Assembly: GCA_013360295.1 (NCBI GenBank)
Contig: JABWCL010000001.1
Span: 62,001 to 126,000 of the forward strand
DNA from: Ignavibacteriaceae bacterium
GTDB lineage: Bacteria > Bacteroidota > Ignavibacteria > Ignavibacteriales > Ignavibacteriaceae
Length of the DNA stretch: 64,000 bases
Direction: 5' to 3'
The notes beneath the pieces were generated by a model that did not search any database, was not told the origin of the DNA, and worked only from the letters and a program-made list of their open reading frames with translations. Of this stretch, positions 53,801-62,800 are shown one piece after another; the first letter of the stretch is position 1, and each line of letters opens with the position of its first letter. The translations under genes were made by a program, and so were the position numbers.

Positions 53801-56800
53801 TCAGATGCGTCAAAAACGAATGGGTTCGCCGCATCACTTATTCTTATAAGAACTGAGTCCGAAGTTGCGGACTGCGGAATTGTCCATAATACACTCTGCC
53901 CTGAAGCATTGATTGAGGAGAAAATATTCAACCAGGTGCCGCCATTGTCGTAAGAAACATCAATATCCACTGTGGTGATATCAGCGCTGTTCTCCCATCT
54001 GATCCTGGTAGTATCTCCACTGTAGAGATACTCTCCGCCGTTGGGAGCTAAAACCCTGATAAGGCTTATCGCGAAAGTTCCGTCAGAAACGTCATTGATC
54101 TGCAGACCCGAGAGTGCATCTGATATCCTGATCCGGCCGCTGTTTGTACCTATCATAGGAACGTTCCAGTTATATGATCCGTTGGCTGCGGGGAGATTAG
54201 TCGCGATACTTGTCCATACTGAATCTGTTGTATAGTCAATGTTTATCAGAGATACGTTAGAACTATTAAGCCACTGGATAGTGGTTGGCCTTCCTGCCTG
54301 GATAGATTCTCCTCCATTCGGAGTCTGGACAGTAACCCACCGAATGTTGAATTGACCATCGGAAGAATCGTGCAATGAAGGGTTATTAAGGTCTGTAACT
54401 CTTATTCTGGCTGAGGAGGATGAAATACCCTCGTTAATTGTCCAGTCATAATAACCTGAATCTGTGAGTACAGCCTGATTTATCAGATTCCATGAGGCTC
54501 CGTTGTTAAGAGTATATTCAAGACTAACGACCGGAATGAAGGTGCTATTCCATCTGATTCGCTGAGTTGTACCAGCCTGCCAGTACTCACCGCCGTTAGG
54601 AGCAGTTAGCACAAGCGTCGGAACAAAAATTGTGAACCTGCCTGATGTATCCATCACATTGGTCGCCTGAGGGGTTAGGATTCTAATCCGGCAGCTTGTC
54701 GATGCGATATTGTTCGGAATATTCCAATAAAAAACTGAATCCGTAGAGCTGATATTTGTTCTTATGGTATCCCAGGAAGTTCCGTTATTAGTTGAAATCT
54801 GGAGATTCACAGTTGAAATTCCGGGACTACTTACCCATCTGATCGGTTGTGAGGATCCTGCTCCCCAATTTGCGCCCGCGGTCGGATAAGTTATCAAAAG
54901 TCGAATAATGCTGAATGTCGTATCGCTCTTATCATTAATTACCAGTGAAGAAAGTGCATCGGTAACTCTGATCTTTGCTGTTCCCGAAAATACGGTAGTC
55001 GGGATAGTCCAGGCATAGGTTCCGCTATTATTTAAATTAGAAACGATATTTTGCCAGGTGCTTTCGTTATCAATGGAGTAGTCAATATTTACAACTGACA
55101 CGGAATTACTGCTGGTCCAGTTGATATTTGTTGTCTTGCCAGACTGATAAACCTCCCCTCCATTTGGAGAAGTTATCTGTATAAAGCCCGCTGTGAAATA
55201 ACCGTCGGTTGTGTCGGTTATTGAAGAATTAGCTGAAGAAGTGATCCTGATTTTACCCGTGATTGTTGATAAAGTAGCAGGAACAAGCCAGTTATATGAC
55301 CCGGATGAAGCATTGACCTGGGACGCAATGAGAGTCCATATAGACCCGCCATTTGAGGAATACTCTATGTTTAGGTTTGCAAGGTTACTGCTGCTGAGCC
55401 ATTGTATCGGATACGTGCTTCCTGAGAAATAATAGTTATTTCCGTTTGGTGACAAAACGGTTAATCTTTTAATCGCAAAAACATTGTTTGACTGATCAGT
55501 TACGAGGGTATCTACGACATCAGTTAAACGTACCAGGAACTGCGAGGAGGCGAGTGTATCCGGTATCTGCCATGCAAAAGTACCTGTCGCAGCGACGGTA
55601 GAGGCAATGATAAGTTCCCAGGTTGTACCATTATCCGGGGAATATTCAATTTTCAGGTTGTTCACCAGACTACTGCTCCAGGTAATATCTCGCTGTGTTC
55701 CGGCCTGCCATATTTCGCCGCCATTCGGAGAGGTTACGGTTAAACTCGGATAGAAAATTGAAAACTGGCCGCTTGTACTGCTTATGGAAGTTAGAGCAGG
55801 ATCAAAAACTTTAATCCTAGCCTGGCTTGAATTTATTATTGGCGGAATAGCCCAATCGTAGCTACCGGTTGAAGCATTCTGATTAGTAACAATATTGGTC
55901 CAGGTCGCACCGTTATCTGTTGAGTACTGAATATCTACGAGACTTACATCGCTGCTTCTCGTCCAGGTGATAGCCCGTGTCGTTCCACCTTGCCAGTTTT
56001 CTCCGCCAACCGGCGAAGTGAGAGCAAGTCCGGAAATCGTGAATACAGCATCGCTGCTGTCACGGATCTCAAGATTAGACGCTGCATCGACAACTTTCAC
56101 CAGACTGTTGGTTGAAACCGTCTGTGGTAAAGTCCAGGAATATGAGCCGCTTGATGCGGTTAGCCCGGAAACTACACTTAACCAGTTCACTCCATTATCA
56201 GTTGAGTACAGAATATCAACATTTGAAATACTGGCGGTTGCATTCCAGGTAATTGGTTGGCTTGCTCCGCTCTGCCATCTTTCACCGCCATTAGGAGTAA
56301 GTACGGTGATATTGCCAATCTTTGATGATTGTGAGCTGCTATCCACAATAAAAGCATTAAGTGCATCGGAAATTCTCACTTTAACCTGGGTACTAGAAAG
56401 TACAGGAATTGTCCACGCGTAACTGCCTGTATTTGCAGGAGTTGAAGCGATTATCGGGAACCAGGTACTACCATTATCGACGGAATAATCTATCTTTATA
56501 TTCGCTACCTGTGCGCTGTTCCAGGTAATATTTTTTACGAGTCCCGACTGCAGATAGTTAACGTCATTAGGGAAGGTGACATCCAGTAATTTTATCGTAA
56601 AGACAGCATCGGATGTATCTGCAATACTGTTATTCGATGCATCAAGAATTCTGACCCTGCCCTGAGAGGTTGAAACATCTGAAGGAATCTGCCAGCTAAA
56701 ACTGCCTGATGTAGCCGGTGTTGAAGCCGTGATCACACTCCAGTTCGTTCCGTTGTTTGTGGAGAACTCAATGCGCAAATTCTGAATAGATGTACTGCTT

Positions 56801-59800
56801 GTCCACTGAATGTTATAATTCTTCCCTGCCTGGTACTCTTCACCTCCATTTGGAGTCGTAACAGATAAGGTTCCTATCTGGAATGGATTATCACTCAGAT
56901 CACTTATCAAAGTATTAGAACTATCGGAGATTCTGATTCTGGCCTGAGTGGTTGCACTGTTCGGTACGAGCCAGGTATAAGTACCTGCTGCCGCAGTGAC
57001 ACTGTTACTTATCAGATTCCAGGTTGGTCCGTTATCGGAAGAAAACTCGATTCTTAGGGTTGAAATAACATCACTTATCCAGGTGATGTTCTGTACTGAA
57101 CCAGCCTGGTAATTCTCATTACCATTTGGTGAATTAACTCTTAACCGCTTTATCCGGAAAGAGCTGTTGCTGGCGTCTGTAAGCAGAGAATCAACTGCAT
57201 CTGATACTCTGATAAGTGCCTGCGATGAAAATAGATCCGCTCCGATCGCCCAGTTAAATGTTCCTGCAGAAGCAGGTGTTGAAGAAGTAATCGTGCTCCA
57301 GGAAGTTCCGTTATCGGTTGAATACTGAATCCTGACATTCGAAATGGTATTACTCGCTGTCCAGGTTATATTTGTTGAGGAACCGGACTGGTATTGTTCC
57401 CCTCCATTTGGTGAAGTAACTTCTATTGTACTTATCGAGAAAATAGCCTCACTGATATCACTTATTGCCAGACCGGAAGCTGCATCGCTGATACGCACTT
57501 TAGCCTGAGTGGTAAAGACATTGGGTGTACTCCAGCTAAAAGAGCCTGCTGCTGCGGGTGTTGAGGGGGTAATTAGTGTCCAATTCGAACCGTTATCCGT
57601 AGAATATTCGAGCCTGACATTTGAAATACTTGAGCTGTTAGTCCAGGTTATATTTCTTGTACCCCCGGCAAGAATATTTTCTCCTCCGTTCGGTGATACG
57701 ATATCAACTCTTCCAATCTTAAATACTCCATCGGTCGCATCTGTAACAGTTGGATTGATTACATCCACGACTCTAACTTTAGCTGTCAAACTAGAGAGCG
57801 TGTCATCAACGAGCCAGTTGTATGTACCGTTAGATGCCGGGACAGTAGCAGCAACCGTTCGCCAGGTTGAGCCGTTATCAACCGAATATTCGAGCCTCAC
57901 ATTAGTTACGAGGCTGGAAGTCCACGTTATGGGGTAGACTTTTCCTGCCTGGAAAAATTCATTTCCGTTGGGAGATGTCACTGCTAAGGTGGGGAAATAA
58001 ATCGAAAACTGTTTTGAAGTATCAGTAACCGTTAGGTTAGCCGAGTTAACAATCAAAATCCGCGCTGTGCTGGTATTTACTCCGGTTGGAACAGTCCAGT
58101 CAAATGATCCTGTAGCAGCATTTTGGTTCGCTACGATATTTGTGTATGAGGCACCGTTATCTAGGCTATAACTAATATTGAGAGTAGTTATATCCCCACT
58201 AGCAGACCATTGTATTGTTTTCGTGGAACCCCCAGCGAGGTTTTCCCCTTGAACAGGAGATACAACATTAAGTTTCGATATTGTGAAATTTGCGTCACTC
58301 GCATCTGCTATCGAAAGTGCTGAGGCGGCATCAGCGATTCTAATCCTTGCAATAGTACCCACAGCATCAGGAACGACCCAGGAATATGAACCTGCAGCCG
58401 CATTAAAAGAAGTTTCTATTGTTATCCAGTTGCTGCCGGCATCAGTAGAATAATATAGGGCAACGTTGGAGATATTAGAACTGGCGTTCCAGGTGATATT
58501 TCTCGTTCTTCCAACCTGCCAGGTCTCCCCACCATTCGGCGCTGTCACTGTGACAAAGCCTATCTTCAGAGTAGTATCACTAAGATCATAAATAGATGCA
58601 TTTGAAGCATCACTGATGCGAACACGTACACTGGAAGAGGAATTGTTCGGAACAGTCCAATTATAGTTCTGTGAACCTGCGCTTATATTATTGGCAATAA
58701 GAATCCAGTTAGATCCGTTATCAATCGAGTAATCGAGGCGGACGTTTGCTATTCCTGGACCGTTATTCCAAGTTATCTGTTTAGTCGAACCAACAGCCAG
58801 GTATTCACCTCCATTTGGAGCTGTTAACTGGATGGAACTGACGCTAAAGACATTATCACTCTGATCGGTTATCAGAAGTGCTGTAGCCGCATCGCTGATA
58901 CGCACAAGCATACTGGAAGATGCCAGACCAGCTGGTACCTGCCAAGTATAATTGCCACCCGCCGCAGCTGTGGAATTAATTATAGATGTCCAGTTAGTCC
59001 CATTATCTGTCGTGTATTCGATTTTCACATTTTGTACGCTAGTGGTACTGTTCCAGGTAACTGAATAATTGGTACCCGCCTGGATCAATTCACCGCCATT
59101 CGGTGCTAATACAGTAATATTACCTACTCTGATACCGGTGGAGGATGAATCTTTTATCTGTGTATTCGAAACGTCAGAAATTCGGATTAGTGCATTACTC
59201 AAAGAAAGCGCACCCGGAACGTTCCAGGAATAGGTCCCGGCAGCAGCCGGTGTGGAAGCTACAATTGTATTCCAGGTAGATCCATTATCATCGGTGTATT
59301 CTATTTTCACATTAGTTATTGTACCACTTGACCATGTAATATTTCTTGCTACACCTCCCTGCCATACCTCACCGCCGAGTGGTGAAGTCAGGCTTATGCG
59401 CTTAACGGTAAAGTCACCGCTTTGACTATTAATAAGAGTATTGGCAAGGTTCGTGATTTTAACACGGTTCTGGGTACTGTTCAGATTTGAAGGAATTGTC
59501 CATGCATATGTTCCATTAGAAGCCGGGACAGATGCCACAATAGTTGACCAGGTAGATCCGGCATCGGTTGAATACTCAATACTAATATTAGATATACCGG
59601 AATTTGCTGACCAGGTAATATTCTTTATTTTCCCTGCCTGGAATTCCTCTCCGCCCAAAGGTGCGGTGAGTACAAGGTTGCTGACAGCAAAAGTTGAATT
59701 ACTGGAATCCTTTATTGCAGTATTGGAAGCATCACTAACCTTAACAAGCATTTGTGATGAACCAAGCCCTAACGGAATCGACCAGCTGTAAGTACCGGGT

Positions 59801-62800
59801 GCGGCGCCAGTAGAGGTGACAACGCTCGTCCAGTTCGTTCCGCCGTCTGATGAATATTCAAGTTTAACATTAGTTACATTGCCACTCGTCCACGTTATGT
59901 TCTGTGATGTGCCAGACTGCCACTGCTCACCTCCGTTGGGAGAAGTCAATGCCAGGTTACTGATCTTAAAAGCGAAACTCGAATCATTAACCAAGGAGTT
60001 AGCCGCATCTGAAATTCTTATTTTAGCCGTGGAGGTAGCTAATCCCGCGGGAACCGACCATTGATAACTTCCGGATGAAGCTCCGACAGAACTCTCAATA
60101 ATACTCCAGGTGGTTCCATTATTAGTACTGTATTCCAGTTTAACATTAGAAATATTCGCGGAAGTCCACGTAATATTCTGTGATGTTAATGATTGCCAGT
60201 GGCTTGAAACAATCGGCGATGTCAGGTTCAGAACCGAAAAACTAAATACGTTGGAAGATGAGTCTTTAACATTAACATTAGAAGCATCCGAAATTCTGAC
60301 TCTGCCTTGTGAGGAACTTAAGCCTGCCGGTACGCTCCAAGCATAGGTCCCGGCAGCAGCGGCGGTGGAAGTGATTATTGTATTCCAGTTTGAACCGTTA
60401 TCAGTGGAGTATTCAAGTTTAACATTTGAAATTAAATTACTTGCGCTCCAGGTAATATTAAATGTAGCGCCGGACCGAAGTTTTTCTCCACCATTCGGGG
60501 CTCCCAGATCAAGGTATAATAAAGTAAAAGCGTTTGAAGAAACCGAAATACCTAATGAAGATTCCGCGTCGCTTAGCCTGATTCTTGCTGTTGATGAACT
60601 TAGAGTATTAGGAACTGTCCAGTTATAAGTACCTAGTGAAGCATCCACACCATTTGAAATCACATTCCACGTGGAGCCGTTATTAGTAGAATAGTCAACC
60701 CGTAAAGAAGTTACGGCTGATGAGTTAGTCCAATTAATAGATACCGTGTTTCCAGACTGTGCAATCGTACCCGTCGTTGGCGAGGAAATCTGGATCCATC
60801 CGAGACGGAATAAATTATCGCTCTCATCATTAACAGCGCTATTTACAGCATCACTTATTCGTACTTTTGCCTGGGTTGATGAAAGTGATGAGGGAATTAC
60901 CCAAGGATAAGTACCTGCAGCAGCAGGGGTTGAGGCAATAATTGTATTCCAGGAGGTGCCATTATCAGTTGTATATTCAATCTTAATGTTACTGACCAGC
61001 CCGGTGGACCAGGTGATGTTCTGTGTTGAACCTGATCTCCAGTACTCCCCTCCATTTGGAGAAGTGAGCTGGAAAGTGCTAATCGTAAAGAGACCGCTGC
61101 TATCGGCAATCGTGGATGATGCAGTCGAGGTAATCCTGATTCGGGCGTTAGTGGTATTCAAAGTACCGGGGACGGTCCACAGATAGTTTCCCGTTGAAGC
61201 TCCGGTAGAATTTGTTATAGTATTCCAGGATGTTCCTCCGTTTGTACTGTATTCCAATTTAACATTCTGGATGTTTGAGGTAGCCGTCCATTGAATAGAT
61301 TTTTGTCCACCTGACCTCACGACTTCGGCTGCAACAGGCGAGCTAAGAGTGATACTTCCGATAGTAAATGCAATTGAAGAATCCGATACCCCATCTGATA
61401 AAGTATTGGAAATCCTTACAATAGTTGAATTAGAAGGCGCGTTAGGGATAGTCCAGGAATAAGAACCGGAAGCTGCTGCAACACTTGCAGCGATCGTGTT
61501 CCAGGACGTGCCATTATTTGAAGAATACTCTAGTTTTACACTGCTGATTCCTGAACTTGTCCAGGTTATATTTCTTGAGGAACCGATAACTAGTCCCTCC
61601 CCACCTGCCGGGAAGGTAAGATCCAATGATGTAATGGAGAAAGAATTATCACTTAAATCAAGAACAGAAGCATTGCCAGCATCACTCACCCGAATCCGTC
61701 CCTGGGTTGTCACTGAATTTGGTACTGTCCAGGCGAAAGTCCCGAGAGCCGCGTTAACAGATGTGGCAACCGAACTCCAACTGGTTCCATTATCTGCTGA
61801 GAATGATATATTCACTGCGCTGATATTGGAAGCGCTCCATTGAATCTGGTATGATTTCCCCACCTGCAGAATCTCTCCTCCATTGGGCGAAACAACCTGC
61901 AAAGACTGAATCGTGAAAACATTATTGCTTACGTCATTTACGTTCGCGTCATTTACATCTCTAACCCTTACCAGAGCTGAAGATGAAGGAGTATTAGGAA
62001 CAGTCCAGGCATACGTCTGCAGGGCAGCGTTTACTGATGCTGCTATTACATTCCAGGAAGAACCGTTATTTGTCGAATAATCTAGTGCCACATTTGTCAC
62101 AGAACTGATATTAAGCCAGGTAATATTCCGAATGGTACCTGCTTGCCAGGTTTCACCGCCATTGGGTGAAGTAAGCTGAATAGAAGATATGCTAAACACA
62201 GCTGCGCTGGTATCGGCAACAAAAGAATTTGAAGCATCAGCAATTCGGACCCTGACCTGACTGGAAACAGTATTCGGAACAAGCCAGGAATAGCTTTTCG
62301 GTGCGGCTGGAGTGGACGCGATTACGGTACTCCAGGAAGTGCCGTTATTCGTTGTATATTCAATGCGAAGATTGGCTATCGAAGCAGAACTGCTCCAGGT
62401 GATGGGAACAGTACTGTTTACAGCAAAGACTTCTCCCCCATTGGGAGAAATAAGGGCTAACGAATTGATCGAAAAAACCGCGTTACTTTCATCGGCAATA
62501 TTATCTCCCGGATAGTCAGCGTCTGATATCCTGACTTTTGCCGAATTTGTAGAAACACCCGGTACAGTCCAGGCATATAATTGTGATGCCGCAGAAGTTG
62601 AATTAGTGATAGTAATCCAGGTCATGCCGTTATTGGTGGTATACTCAAGTTTAACGTTCGTAACATTCCCGCTGCTCCAGGTAATGTTATTTAAACTGTC
62701 AGCCTGAAGGAATTCTCCACCGTTAGGATAAGTCAGCTGAAGAGATTTTACGCTGAAAACTGCGTCACTCTGATCCTGAATAAAAGAATTTGATGCATCT

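Noticed and set aside
55967-56422. Open frames of 60-150 codons on the plus strand throughout 51-64 kb
   Set aside because: They recur at the period of the giant gene's repeats and translate the reverse of its conserved motifs; they carry no signal of their own.
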